NCBI RefSeq assembly: GCF_013303125.1
Contig: NZ_JABTTE010000004.1
Span: forward strand, 124,001-188,000
Reading direction: 5' to 3'
DNA length: 64,000 nucleotides
Origin: Calidifontibacillus erzurumensis
GTDB taxonomy: Bacteria > Bacillota > Bacilli > Bacillales > Bacillaceae_J
Every line of letters starts with the position of its first letter. Position 1 is the stretch's first letter. A model generated the notes under the pieces. It saw nothing but the letters and a program-made list of their open reading frames with translations. It was not told the origin of the DNA and ran no database searches. Shown here one piece after another: positions 18,325-27,163 of the stretch. The translations under genes were made by a program, and so were the position numbers.

Positions 18325-19545
18325 TTATTGTAAATTCTTAATCCGGTCGGATTGACTAATAATATCCGTTACGCGAACTCCAAAATTCTCGTCGATAACA
18401 ACAACTTCACCTTTAGCAACCAATTTATTATTCACTAATATATCAACAGGTTCCCCAGCTAATTTATCAAGTTCAATTATAGAGCCAGCAGAAAGTTCCA
18501 ATATTTCTTTCACGGAACGCTTCGTTCTCCCCAACTCAACCGTTACATTAAGCGGAATGTCTAATAACATGCTTAAATTATTTGCTTCTTGAGGCACATA
18601 CGTCATTTGATCAAAGGAAGAAAATACAACCGGTTGAATATTTGCTTTACTGTTTGGACCACTTCCAATATGTTGGGGTGCATTACCAACATGTTTCATT
18701 GGTTGGCTATGAATTTCTGTAACTGTTTGCTGGCTATCTGTACTACGAGATCGAATTTCTTGCTCACTCTTACTTCTATTTGTTGTATTCGTCTGAGTAT
18801 GATTTGTTTGATTTTGTATGACTGTATCTTCTTTTGGACTTGAATTTGGGTTTAATAAACTGGTCACCAGTTTTATTGCAAAATCAACTTGTAAAAGTTG
18901 CATAATACTTGAATCTATTAGATTACCAATTTTTAAATTAAACGATACTTTAACTAATACTTCATCACTTGGAATTCTTTCTGTTCCAGCACCTTGAATA
19001 AAATCTAGAAAATCGATACTTGGCGGTGAAATATCAACTTTTTTATTAAACACCGTAGACATTGATGTAGCCGCTGAACCCATCATTTGGTTCATTGCCT
19101 CTTGGATGGCACTCAAATGAATTTCCCCCAAATCTTCCGAAGGATTTGTACCATCGCCCCCAAGCATTAAATCAGCGATAATCGCAGCATCACTTTGTTT
19201 AATCACTAATAAATTAATTCCTTGAAAGCCTTCTTTATATTCGACGGTAACAGCCACATATGGTTGTGGAAATTCGTCTTTTAATTGATTTTTCTTAACG
19301 ATTGATACTTTAGGAGTAGTAATTTCTACTTTTTGATTAAGTAAAGTAGAAAGAGCTGTTGCCGAACTTCCAAAAGAAATATTGCCAATCTCACCCAAAG
19401 CATCCTTTTCAAGGGGTGTTAAATAATCATCAATATTGATCATTTCGTTTGATGAAGGTGAATCATCAAAATGGAGGTCATCTCCTCCTCCTTTTAGTAA
19501 AGCATCAATTTCATCTTGTGAAAGCATTCCATCACTCACCATCAT
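18325..19545 (-). CDS. fliY: Flagellar motor switch phosphatase FliY
   Basis: C-ring protein of Firmicutes that combines a CheC-type phosphatase with a FliN-type domain. About 406 aa. The N-terminal LSQDEIDALLKGG is the CheY-P binding peptide. Two CheC-type motifs follow (LGEIGNISFGSSATALS and LSAIQEAMNQMMGSAATS), then a low-complexity linker of about 80 residues rich in Gln/Ser/Thr, then a C-terminal SpoA/FliN domain with LGRTKRSVKEILELSAGSII. Start is one of the two adjacent ATGs at 19545/19542, both behind GGAGG. It overlaps the end of fliM. Confidence 0.95.
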   Translation of the reverse strand: MMVSDGMLSQDEIDALLKGGGDDLHFDDSPSSNEMINIDDYLTPLEKDALGEIGNISFGSSATALSTLLNQKVEITTPKVSIVKKNQLKDEFPQPYVAVTVEYKEGFQGINLLVIKQSDAAIIADLMLGGDGTNPSEDLGEIHLSAIQEAMNQMMGSAATSMSTVFNKKVDISPPSIDFLDFIQGAGTERIPSDEVLVKVSFNLKIGNLIDSSIMQLLQVDFAIKLVTSLLNPNSSPKEDTVIQNQTNHTQTNTTNRSKSEQEIRSRSTDSQQTVTEIHSQPMKHVGNAPQHIGSGPNSKANIQPVVFSSFDQMTYVPQEANNLSMLLDIPLNVTVELGRTKRSVKEILELSAGSIIELDKLAGEPVDILVNNKLVAKGEVVVIDENFGVRVTDIISQSDRIKNLQ

Positions 19546-20530
19546 CCCCACCTCCCTTTATTTTATCAATAATCTGAATGGCTAAATGTTGATTCTTTTT
19601 TCCCGCTTGTCCAATAAATTTTGGATGATCGGCAATTCTAATTTCCAACGGTTGATCAATATGCTGATCAAGTTGAATCACATCCCCTACTGCCAAATTT
19701 AAAAACTCTTGAACAGTAATTGTCGTCTCCCCGAGGATGGCTTGTATCGGCAAATAAGCTTTTCTAATTCTCTTTTCAATTATGGAAATTTCTTCAGGCA
19801 TAGGCTCTTTTTTCGAGGTTTGCATCCAATAGTGGACAGATAATTTTGGAATGATTGGTTCTAACATTACATGTGGCAAACAAATGTTAATCATTCCACT
19901 AGTTTCCCCAATAGTTGTATTTAATGAAATAACAACAACTGTTTCGTTTGGTGAAACCATTTGTAAAAACTGAGGATTTACCTCAAATTCTGTTAAAACT
20001 GGATCAATATCTGCAATCGACTCCCAAGCTTCATGAAGATTCTCACAAGCACGCTCAAACATATTTGACATTACTTTTGTCTCTATTTCAGTCAAATTAT
20101 CAACTTTATTGATGCTGCTTCCTCTTCCTCCTAAAATCCGATCAAGCATTGCATAAGCAATATTCGGATTTACCTCGATCAACATTCGCCCCTCCAATGG
20201 AGGCACTTCAAACACGTTTAAAATCGTCATTTTTGGAATTGATCGAATAAATTCATCATAAGGAATTTGGTCTACAGAGGCTACGGATATTTGCACATAT
20301 GTTCTTAATTGAGCTGAAAAATGTGTCGTTAAAAGTCTTGCAAAATTTTCGTGAATTCTTGATAAACTGCGGATTTGATCCTTAGAAAAGCGTAATGCCC
20401 GTTTAAAATCATAGACTTTAACCTTTTTTGCTTTATCCTCTTTTTTCAGTTCATCAGCATTCATTTCCCCCGCTGAAAGCGCTGAAAGCAGTGCATCAAT
20501 TTCACTTTGGGACAATACTTCTTCCGCCAT
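19532..20530 (-). CDS. fliM: Flagellar motor switch protein FliM
   Basis: C-ring protein that receives CheY-P and sets rotation direction. The 332 aa equal the B. subtilis length. The N-terminal LSQSEIDALLSAL is the CheY-P binding peptide. A middle domain with the GG-type motif (LDRILGGRGSS) contacts FliG, and a C-terminal SpoA domain has LGETTITVQEFLNLAVGDVI. GGAGG with 8-nt spacing picks the ATG at 20530 over 20539. Confidence 0.97.
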   Translation of the reverse strand: MAEEVLSQSEIDALLSALSAGEMNADELKKEDKAKKVKVYDFKRALRFSKDQIRSLSRIHENFARLLTTHFSAQLRTYVQISVASVDQIPYDEFIRSIPKMTILNVFEVPPLEGRMLIEVNPNIAYAMLDRILGGRGSSINKVDNLTEIETKVMSNMFERACENLHEAWESIADIDPVLTEFEVNPQFLQMVSPNETVVVISLNTTIGETSGMINICLPHVMLEPIIPKLSVHYWMQTSKKEPMPEEISIIEKRIRKAYLPIQAILGETTITVQEFLNLAVGDVIQLDQHIDQPLEIRIADHPKFIGQAGKKNQHLAIQIIDKIKGGGDDGE

Positions 20531-20564
20531 TACCCACACCTCCAGTAAAAAGGGTCATTAGTGC

Positions 20565-20993
20565 TTATTGAACCAACCGCTTCGTTATGTAGACCTTTTG
20601 TACTGTCCCTGCTTGAACTATTTCATTTAAACGTTTTTTTATAGTTTCTTCAACTTCTAGTAAACCTTCTTTGCTAGTAAATTGCTCTTCACTCATTGCG
20701 GCAAGCTCTTGAATTAAAATATTATTAATCTGGAAATCTCTTTTTTCTAGCTCTGCTTTTGCATCTTTGCTATCTGCCTGTATTTTAAACTGAATGATTA
20801 AATAAGACCCATCATTTAAGTTCGTCGTTAATTCTTCTGTATCGATTGATAATTTAAGAATTTCTTCAATCGACTGTTCTTTATTGTGAATATCTTTCGT
20901 TACATTAATAATAACAAAGTATGCAACAACGCCGCTTAAAGTAATAATGATTAAAATAATTAACATGAGTTGTATAAGTTTATTATTCGTCAT
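20565..20993 (-). CDS. fliL: Flagellar basal body-associated protein FliL
   Basis: Membrane protein next to the stator that modulates motor output. The 142 aa have a single N-terminal membrane helix (about residues 8-30, LMLIILIIITLSGVVAYFVI) and an extracellular FliL domain ending in IKKRLNEIVQAGTVQKVYITKRLVQ, typical of the family C-terminus. It starts immediately after the swrD stop with GGGGAG upstream. Confidence 0.94.
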   Translation of the reverse strand: MTNNKLIQLMLIILIIITLSGVVAYFVIINVTKDIHNKEQSIEEILKLSIDTEELTTNLNDGSYLIIQFKIQADSKDAKAELEKRDFQINNILIQELAAMSEEQFTSKEGLLEVEETIKKRLNEIVQAGTVQKVYITKRLVQ

Positions 20994-21206
20994 TTACTCA
21001 TTCTCCCCCATCCTTGGATGCCCCAGCAAATGAACGTCACGATAAAATTCTTTTACTAAAAGAATAACATCTTCCTCATCCTCTCGCACGACAAATTTTT
21101 TCCCATTTGTCAGCGTAATTGTCGTATCAGGAAAGGATTGGATTTGTTCTATGTATATAGCATTTAAATAAAAATTTTCTCCATTTAACTTTGTCAATTT
21201 AATCAA
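20994..21206 (-). CDS. swrD: SwrD/FlbD-family flagellar protein
   Basis: Small FlbD-family protein. In B. subtilis SwrD (YlzI) increases flagellar torque and supports swarming. The 70 aa match the family: IKLTKLNGENFYLNAIYIEQIQ, then TTITLTNGKKFVVRE, then a helix with EDVILLVKEFYRDV. The start is TTG, and no closer alternative gives the conserved IKLTKLNG beginning. There is no SD within 20 nt. The AGGAGG lies 34 nt upstream beyond a stable hairpin (see the separate entry). Confidence 0.9.
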   Translation of the reverse strand: MIKLTKLNGENFYLNAIYIEQIQSFPDTTITLTNGKKFVVREDEEDVILLVKEFYRDVHLLGHPRMGENE

Positions 21207-21246
21207 TTTTACCGGGAGCTAGGCAAGGCCTAACTCCCTACCTCCT
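21204..21246 (-). promoter_or_regulatory. Hairpin-bridged ribosome binding site of swrD
   Basis: Reading the minus strand: AGGAGG (21246-21241), 2 nt (TA), an 11-bp hairpin (21238-21214; arms GGGAGTTAGGC and GCCTAGCTCCC, one G-U pair, 3-nt loop), 7 nt (GGTAAAA), then the TTG start. Linear SD-to-start spacing is 34 nt; with the hairpin folded it is 9 nt. No T run follows the hairpin, so it is not a terminator. Confidence 0.75.
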
Positions 21247-21250
21247 CACA

Positions 21251-22102
21251 TTATCGTTTCAAATTGACCAATTCTTGCAATATTTCATCAGAAGTTGTTA
21301 TTATTCTTGTATTTGCTTGGAAACCGCGCTGAGCCACGATCATCTCCGTAAACTCTTCGGAAAGATCAACGTTTGACATTTCAAGAGTTCCGGAAACGAT
21401 AGTTCCTGCTCCTTTTGTGCCGGGGGTTAAAAGATCAGCCTGTTCTAGAATCTCATCATTATCTGTAGTACCAGAATTAAATGTAATGGCATATAAATTT
21501 GACCCAACTTTTTCTAAACCGCTAGGGTTAGGTACTTTAACAAGGGCAATTTCTTTACCTGAATAAGTTGCCCCTACTACATTGATAGAACCATCACTTC
21601 CGATGCTAAAGCTCTCAGCATCTATCGGAATTTGAATAGCATTGCCCTCAGTATCTAGCACATAGTAGCCGTCCCCATTGACAAGAAACCCGTTTTTATC
21701 TAAATAAAAATTCCCAGCTCTTGTTAATTTCGCAGTTGAAAAAGTGATGTTAACTGTTGGAGGATTACCTGCGTTTACAGCTCCTTCTGCAACTACAAAA
21801 AATCCGTCCCCTGAAATTCCTAAATCTAACGGTCTTCCTGTTGTTTGTAAACTTCCTTGTGTATCAATCATATCAATAGTGGATAATTGGGAGCCTAAAC
21901 CAACTTGTTTTGGATTCACACCTCCTCGCGTATCTCCAGGTGCAGATGAGCCGGAAATCGATTGGCTAACCATATCTTTAAAGGTTGTCCGTCCTTTTTT
22001 ATAACCATACGTATTAACATTAGCGATATTGTTTCCAATTACATCAAGCTTAATTTGAAAATTTTTCATTCCGGAAATTCCTGAATACATTGAACGTAAC
22101 AT
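21251..22102 (-). CDS. flgE: Flagellar hook protein FlgE (FlgG-like length)
   Basis: Builds the hook outside the cell. The 283-aa protein has the rod/hook N-terminal heptad region (MLRSMYSGISGMKNFQIKLDVIGNNIANVNTYGYKKG) and the conserved TGRPLDLGISGDGFFVV. The C-terminus SNVDLSEEFTEMIVAQRGFQANTRIITTSDEIL is the coiled-coil end shared by the family. It is as short as Bacillus hook proteins, much shorter than the Salmonella one. SD is AAAAAGGAG. Confidence 0.94.
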   Translation of the reverse strand: MLRSMYSGISGMKNFQIKLDVIGNNIANVNTYGYKKGRTTFKDMVSQSISGSSAPGDTRGGVNPKQVGLGSQLSTIDMIDTQGSLQTTGRPLDLGISGDGFFVVAEGAVNAGNPPTVNITFSTAKLTRAGNFYLDKNGFLVNGDGYYVLDTEGNAIQIPIDAESFSIGSDGSINVVGATYSGKEIALVKVPNPSGLEKVGSNLYAITFNSGTTDNDEILEQADLLTPGTKGAGTIVSGTLEMSNVDLSEEFTEMIVAQRGFQANTRIITTSDEILQELVNLKR

Positions 22103-22128
22103 AATTTTTCGCTCCTTTTTGTTTTTTT

Positions 22129-22180
22129 CACTGCCTCTGTCAGTCAGCAGTGTTATAGAGCCTCCGTACGGTCCAGCTCT
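22129..22180 (-). repeat. Two small inverted repeats in the flgE leader
   Basis: Minus-strand CACTGC...GCAGTG (22152-22129, 12-nt loop) lies just upstream of the flgE SD, and AGAGC...GCTCT (22180-22157) flanks a palindromic CCGTACGG core just before it. Neither has a proper T run. They may be mRNA processing or stability elements in the 93-nt gap. Confidence 0.4.
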
Positions 22181-22195
22181 TTTATTTTTTATTGC

Positions 22196-22576
22196 TTATA
22201 ATAAAATGGTTCCGTTTATATTTGTAAATATTTGTGAACTTGCTTCTTTGCGATCCATTGCTGTGATAACTGTGTTATTTTTTGTGTTTACGATTAATGC
22301 TGCATTTTCTGTTACTACAAGTGAGTCGCTAATCCCCTTTGATTTTGCTTCGTTCACTTTTTCAGCAATTTTATACCAAAGATGTTTATCGATATGAATA
22401 TTGCGTTCGTTTAACCTTTTCTCGGCATGTTTACTTATTTTTAACGAAGTTTCTCCTTGAAAAGTCCCTAATATTTGTTTAAAAGAAGGACCTTGTTGTT
22501 CAACCTGCTTTTTCGGCTGTTGCTTCTTTATTTGTGATAACGGATGGTAGGCTAGCTGGTTTATTCGATAATCCAT
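22196..22576 (-). CDS. Flagellar operon protein (TIGR02530-type), function unknown
   Basis: A 126-aa protein in the slot between flgD and flgE. An N-terminal Gln/Lys-rich disordered stretch leads to a compact domain: LKISKHAEKRLNERNIHID, KIAEKVNEAKSKGISDSLVVTENAALIVNTKNNTVITAMDR in part. This layout matches the conserved 'flagellar operon protein' family of Firmicutes from memory. It has no signal peptide and may be an export-related or hook-cap-related factor, but its function is unassigned. SD is GAGGTGG. Confidence 0.82.
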   Translation of the reverse strand: MDYRINQLAYHPLSQIKKQQPKKQVEQQGPSFKQILGTFQGETSLKISKHAEKRLNERNIHIDKHLWYKIAEKVNEAKSKGISDSLVVTENAALIVNTKNNTVITAMDRKEASSQIFTNINGTILL

Positions 22577-22658
22577 TTATTCACCACCTCATTTGCTGAA
22601 CACCCTTTATATGAAACAAGAGCATCTCTTAGTATTTGAATTTTTAATGTTCAGCCAC

Positions 22659-23372
22659 TTAGTCTTCATCTACATCCATACTTTCAATTGTATAATCATT
22701 GTTTTGGCCGCTTTTTGAAATCTTTACAATTTGTTGGCCACGAATCATCGTTCCGTCTTGTAGTTCGTAATAAATTTTACCGTTTTTCATGTGGACGGAA
22801 GTGACCGTTGCACGATCGATTTTTTCACCCTCATCATTTATCCAAGAAACGTTCATCCCTACCATTTGACTTGCTAATGAAAGCTGGGTTTCATAATCAT
22901 TTTTGGCATTGCCTTGAACGCTTTTAATTTCATCTTGATAGACAATTCGGCCATCATCCAATTTAAGTTCGACGATTCCGTTGTCACCGATCTGAACAGC
23001 AGAAATAGTCCCTGTTCCTGTCTCAATTGTCGGATCAATTTCATTGCCGTCTTTATCGAAATTTCTTATAATAATTTCCCAATCAACTTCTCTTCCTATC
23101 CAACCAACATACGATGCCAATATGTTTGTTTTTTGAAAATCAATAAATTTCGCGAAATTGTTGCTCATATTTGTAATTTGTTCGAGGGTAGAAAACTGAG
23201 CCATTTGTGCAATAAACTCTTTATCGTCCATCGGATTTAATGGATCCTGATTTTGAAGCTGCACCATTAATATTTTAAGAAAATCGTCTTTCCCTAACGT
23301 ATTCGAAGGTGTGTTTCGTACGCCTTGCTTATTCGTTTCTAAAAATAAACTTGAATCAATCGTATTGCCCAT
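22659..23372 (-). CDS. flgD: Flagellar hook capping protein FlgD
   Basis: Scaffold at the tip of the growing hook. The 237 aa begin with the FlgD N-terminal region: LGKDDFLKILMVQLQNQDPL, then NPMDDKEFIAQMAQFSTLEQI. The longer C-terminal part carries Tudor/FnIII-like beta segments, including two SVQGNAKNDYETQLSLASQMVG-like blocks, and ends in an acidic tail. It is clearly longer than the 140-aa protein I recall for B. subtilis and closer to enterobacterial FlgD. SD is CGGAGTG. Confidence 0.93.
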   Translation of the reverse strand: MGNTIDSSLFLETNKQGVRNTPSNTLGKDDFLKILMVQLQNQDPLNPMDDKEFIAQMAQFSTLEQITNMSNNFAKFIDFQKTNILASYVGWIGREVDWEIIIRNFDKDGNEIDPTIETGTGTISAVQIGDNGIVELKLDDGRIVYQDEIKSVQGNAKNDYETQLSLASQMVGMNVSWINDEGEKIDRATVTSVHMKNGKIYYELQDGTMIRGQQIVKISKSGQNNDYTIESMDVDED

Positions 23373-23390
23373 GAACGTATCACTCCGTTT

Positions 23391-24701
23391 CTAAACGATT
23401 ACGTTTAGCAGCTCATCTATAAAAGATTGGGATTCAGATTGATCATCTTCGAGATAACCTTTGGCAGCTTTTTCATCTTGCTGTTTTTTCCTTTCACCAT
23501 GCTGCTCCTTATAATCTTTTGAAGTTCCATCAAATTGGCTTTCCCCTTGATAAAGAACTTCTATTTTTTCTGTTTGAATATTTTGTGCTGCGAACGCTTG
23601 ACGTAAAACTTGTAAATTTTTTTCGATAGCTTCTTTCGCATGAACTGTTGAAGCAATGATTTTTGCTACCATTTCTCCATTTGTTTCGGAAAGTTTAATC
23701 GTAAGCATTCCTAAATGTTCAGGACTTAATTTAACTTGCATTTGGCTTTGCCCATTTGGCAACGTGCTAAATTTACTATTTTTTATTATTTGCTGCAATT
23801 GGTGCAAAATTTGCTCTTCAGAAGAAGAAATATGATTTTGCTGAGAAATTAACATCAATTGCTGAAAGCTACGAATTGGTGTGCTTTCTTTTATTGAACT
23901 AACAATCAATTTTTCAAATCCGTCTATTTTTGACTTCTCCGCAACTGAATCTGATTTAATAATAAAACTTGAAAGATTATTTTTAGATGTATTTTTAATA
24001 CCAGTTTCGCCTGTAGTTCGGGAATTTGAATATCGGACATGTTGCTCTAATCGGTTTACATTTAATTTTCCAGAGACATTTGACTGCTCTCGATAAATTC
24101 CATTCATTTTCTCTTTATCAAATCTATTCATCTTTTTTGCAAATAAAGGCTGCATATTCGTGATAGAAAGGCTGTTTAATTGGGCTGTCTCTTTCAATTG
24201 TTTATTCATTACATCTTGTAAAGCTTGCAACTCTCGTTCTGACAGCAATTTTTTTTCTTTCATCTGATAAAGAACAGCTAAAATGACAATAAACTGCTCT
24301 TTACTGCCGGATTGTGTGTGTGCCAACATTTGTTCAATTGATTTAGCAGAGTGAATATCATTTGTAAATTGTTGTACAAAATTTTGAGGTAGTCCCATTA
24401 ACAACTCGTTCCAATCCGGGTGTTCGATGATAGCAGGATCGATGACTTGTTCATCTGCCTGCATCGTTTCTAAAAACTGTTGAAAAACTTCCAGTAGTTC
24501 TTCATTTAAAAAACTGTTATTTTCATCATCAGCAGTCGTTGTTGAAAAGATCGAGCTTTGATCAGTTGGACTCATTTCAATGTTCAATAAGTCAAAAAAT
24601 GAAAAATTATTTGCTTTTTGATTGGCTGTTTCATAGTTTAATTGATTTTCTACTAGCGAACGAATATTGCAGCTAATAAGTCCTAATCCTTGCGCATTCA
24701 T
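23391..24701 (-). CDS. fliK: Flagellar hook-length control protein FliK
   Basis: Measures hook length and triggers the FlhB substrate switch. The 436-aa protein has a long, poorly conserved Gln/Asn/Ser-rich N-terminal part. The conserved C-terminal domain is at about residues 320-400, with QMQVKLSPEHLGMLTIKLSE, the LxPxxLGxxxVxL pattern that contacts FlhB. The ATG at 24701 follows AAAGGAGGTGA; the longer frame to 24743 lacks such a site. Confidence 0.92.
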   Translation of the reverse strand: MNAQGLGLISCNIRSLVENQLNYETANQKANNFSFFDLLNIEMSPTDQSSIFSTTTADDENNSFLNEELLEVFQQFLETMQADEQVIDPAIIEHPDWNELLMGLPQNFVQQFTNDIHSAKSIEQMLAHTQSGSKEQFIVILAVLYQMKEKKLLSERELQALQDVMNKQLKETAQLNSLSITNMQPLFAKKMNRFDKEKMNGIYREQSNVSGKLNVNRLEQHVRYSNSRTTGETGIKNTSKNNLSSFIIKSDSVAEKSKIDGFEKLIVSSIKESTPIRSFQQLMLISQQNHISSSEEQILHQLQQIIKNSKFSTLPNGQSQMQVKLSPEHLGMLTIKLSETNGEMVAKIIASTVHAKEAIEKNLQVLRQAFAAQNIQTEKIEVLYQGESQFDGTSKDYKEQHGERKKQQDEKAAKGYLEDDQSESQSFIDELLNVIV

Positions 24702-24760
24702 AATGTCACCTCCTTTCAAATTTTTATAGTTTGAAATTACCAACGAATCATTAATATTCC

Positions 24761-25372
24761 TTATTCAGGTTTTAGCATAATTGTCAATTGGGCTGCTTTT
24801 TTAGGGTCCATTTTTTCCAAAATAGCAGCTTTCGCTTCATTATTCATTGTTTTCAAAATGTCTAAAGATTCTTCATTAGGTAATTCTGAAAGAATAGCTG
24901 CGGCCTTTTTTGCTGACATTGTTTCATATACCTTTACAACTTCCTTAAGCTGCATCGTAGCAAGTTGCTGCTTCTCTTCTAGTTCATGTAAATCCTTCGT
25001 TAGTTTTTCAATTTCTTTCTGTGATCCTTCTAGATCACTTTGTTTTCTTTTAATTTCAGTTTTTAAATTAGAAATTTCCTTTTTTTGTTCTTCTATCGTT
25101 TTTTGTAATAAAGATATTTTTTTATTTGCAATCTCTATATTGTCTTCACCAGAAAAGACGGAAGACATCTCTTCAATTTTAGTGCTATACTTTTGTGCCA
25201 ATTTTGGTACATCGATGCCCGCCATCGTCATGACGACGATGCTTGTGACTATTGCAAAAATAAATGGTATAAAAATTACATAGAAAAACCATTGTATTTT
25301 TCCATATTCCTTTTCGTTTTCGCTTTGTTCATGTTTTTGATTTGTCATTTGCTGTTCTGCTTTACTTTCCAT
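24761..25372 (-). CDS. ylxF: YlxF/MotE-like membrane protein
   Basis: Same slot as B. subtilis ylxF. About 203 aa: a charged N-terminus, one membrane helix (about residues 26-50), a long coiled coil (60-140), and a C-terminal MgtE-N-like domain. That domain reads VYETMSAKKAAAILSELPNEESLDILKTM with KMDPKKAAQLTIML, the motif of MotE-type proteins. MotE stabilises the stator protein MotB in other bacteria; a stator-related role here is inference. It overlaps fliJ slightly. Confidence 0.85.
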   Translation of the reverse strand: MESKAEQQMTNQKHEQSENEKEYGKIQWFFYVIFIPFIFAIVTSIVVMTMAGIDVPKLAQKYSTKIEEMSSVFSGEDNIEIANKKISLLQKTIEEQKKEISNLKTEIKRKQSDLEGSQKEIEKLTKDLHELEEKQQLATMQLKEVVKVYETMSAKKAAAILSELPNEESLDILKTMNNEAKAAILEKMDPKKAAQLTIMLKPE

Positions 25373-25374
25373 AG

Positions 25375-25824
25375 TCACACCTGATTTCCCCGGTTCATAT
25401 ATTGTTGAATCGAGATTTCATCCATCATTTGATTTTGTTCCTTTTTTTCGAATTGACTGAAGGAATCCCAAGCTTTTTCTTTTAATTTTTCATACTTTTT
25501 AACTTCAATATTTTTTTCTAATAGGAGTTGTTGTTTAATCTCCATCGAGCGCCGAGTTTTTGCTACTTGTCCTTGCCAAAAATTAATTGATTTTTCAAGG
25601 GAAAACAAAAATCGCTCGGCATCTTGGATTTTGGAAATTGGTACACCTTTTTGAATTTGCTGTTCTTTTTTTTCGATAAATTCTTCTTTTTGTTTTAATA
25701 GCACATATAGTTCGGTCGCTGCATTTTCAAATTTTTGAACAGCTTCATTATATCCACTTTTTGCAGCATCCTTTTCCTTTTCTTTCAACGCTAAAACTTT
25801 TGAAAATTTAAATGGAAAAACCAT
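25375..25824 (-). CDS. fliJ: Flagellar export protein FliJ
   Basis: Central stalk of the export ATPase, analogous to F1 gamma, which links FliI to FlhA. The 149 residues are predicted to be almost entirely two long antiparallel coiled-coil helices rich in Lys/Glu/Gln, starting PFKFSKVLALKEKEKD, which is typical. SD is GGGGG. It stands directly after fliI. Confidence 0.92.
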   Translation of the reverse strand: MVFPFKFSKVLALKEKEKDAAKSGYNEAVQKFENAATELYVLLKQKEEFIEKKEQQIQKGVPISKIQDAERFLFSLEKSINFWQGQVAKTRRSMEIKQQLLLEKNIEVKKYEKLKEKAWDSFSQFEKKEQNQMMDEISIQQYMNRGNQV

Positions 25825-25849
25825 ATCTCTTTACCCCCAAAAATGAGGT

Positions 25850-27163
25850 TTATTGTTCGAATAATTGGATGAGGGTTGATATCGATTCTGATTTTGGAAT
25901 CCTTTCATCAGTTCCTTGTCTTAAAAAAGAAATGATTTTTGGATAAAACTTGATTGCTTCATCTATTTCTTTTGATGAGCCGCGCTTATATGCACCGATA
26001 TTGATTAAATCTTCGGCATTGATATAAATTGACAGCAAATCTCTTAATTTTTCTGCAGCTTTCCGATGCTCAAGGGAAACAATATTGTTCATTACTCGGC
26101 TAACGCTTTTTAATATATTAATAGCGGGATAGTGGCCTTTGTTAGCTAAGGCTCGGTCTAAAACAAAATGCCCATCTAAAATTCCGCGTACCGTATCAGC
26201 GATAGGTTCATTCATATCATCTCCATCTACTAATACAGTATAAAAAGCTGTAATCGTACCAAGCTCATTTGTTCCAGTTCGTTCTAACAGTTTCGGTAAT
26301 ATCGAAAATACAGATGGAGTATACCCTTTCGTTGTCGGCGGTTCTCCTACGGCTAAACCGATTTCCCTTTGAGCCATCGCAACTCGCGTAACCGAATCCA
26401 TCATTAACATCACGTTAAAGCCTTGGTCTCGGAAATATTCACTTATCGCAGTGGCTGTAAAAGCACCTTTTAATCTCATTAAAGCCGGTTGATCGGATGT
26501 CGCTACAACAACGATTGACTTTCTTAATCCAGCTTCACCTAAATCTCGTTCGATAAATTCTCTTACTTCTCGGCCACGTTCACCGATCAACCCAATGACA
26601 TTAATATCAGCTTCTGAGTTTCGGGCAATCATACCCATTAATGTACTTTTTCCAACTCCACTTCCAGCAAATATTCCTACCCGCTGTCCTTTTCCGACAG
26701 TTAATATACTATCGATAGCGCGAACACCAACTTCAATTTCTTCAGAAATTGGTGGGCGTCTCAAAGGGTTGGGAGGAAATTGATCGGTTGGTACGGGTGT
26801 AAGCCCTTTTTGAAGATTGCCCCCATCAAGCAGATCTCCAAGAGGGTCCAAAACTTTACCAATTAATGCGGATCCTACTTTAATTTGCATCGGTTCACCT
26901 GTCGCTTCCACAAGGCAACCAGGGGAGATATCTTGAATATTTGTATAAGGCATTAATAAGACATGGGAATCACGAAACCCAACAACTTCAGCACGAATCT
27001 TTCGTTTTTGTTTACTGCCAACATGGATATAACATAAATCGCCAATGGAGCTTTCTGGACCTTGTGATTCGATCATCAGACCAATGACTCTAGAAACACG
27101 GCCGAAGCGTTTGTATGTGTCAATCAAATCAATTTTTGATATAAGATCAGCCGTTTTCATCAT
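25850..27163 (-). CDS. fliI: Flagellum-specific export ATPase FliI
   Basis: F1-beta-like hexameric ATPase energising flagellar protein export. The 437 aa include Walker A GIFAGSGVGKSTLMGMIAR (near residue 170), the GERGREVREF segment, Walker B VMLMMDSVTRVAMAQREIGLA and the family segment PPTTKGYTPSVFSILPKLLERTG in part. The start overlaps the end of fliH by 17 nt behind GGAGATAGCA. Confidence 0.97.
   Translation of the reverse strand: MMKTADLISKIDLIDTYKRFGRVSRVIGLMIESQGPESSIGDLCYIHVGSKQKRKIRAEVVGFRDSHVLLMPYTNIQDISPGCLVEATGEPMQIKVGSALIGKVLDPLGDLLDGGNLQKGLTPVPTDQFPPNPLRRPPISEEIEVGVRAIDSILTVGKGQRVGIFAGSGVGKSTLMGMIARNSEADINVIGLIGERGREVREFIERDLGEAGLRKSIVVVATSDQPALMRLKGAFTATAISEYFRDQGFNVMLMMDSVTRVAMAQREIGLAVGEPPTTKGYTPSVFSILPKLLERTGTNELGTITAFYTVLVDGDDMNEPIADTVRGILDGHFVLDRALANKGHYPAINILKSVSRVMNNIVSLEHRKAAEKLRDLLSIYINAEDLINIGAYKRGSSKEIDEAIKFYPKIISFLRQGTDERIPKSESISTLIQLFEQ

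Noticed and set aside
21214-21238. flgE-swrD hairpin as a transcription terminator
   Set aside because: Stable stem but no T run on either strand, and it lies mid-operon between SD and start codon; the translational reading explains it better.
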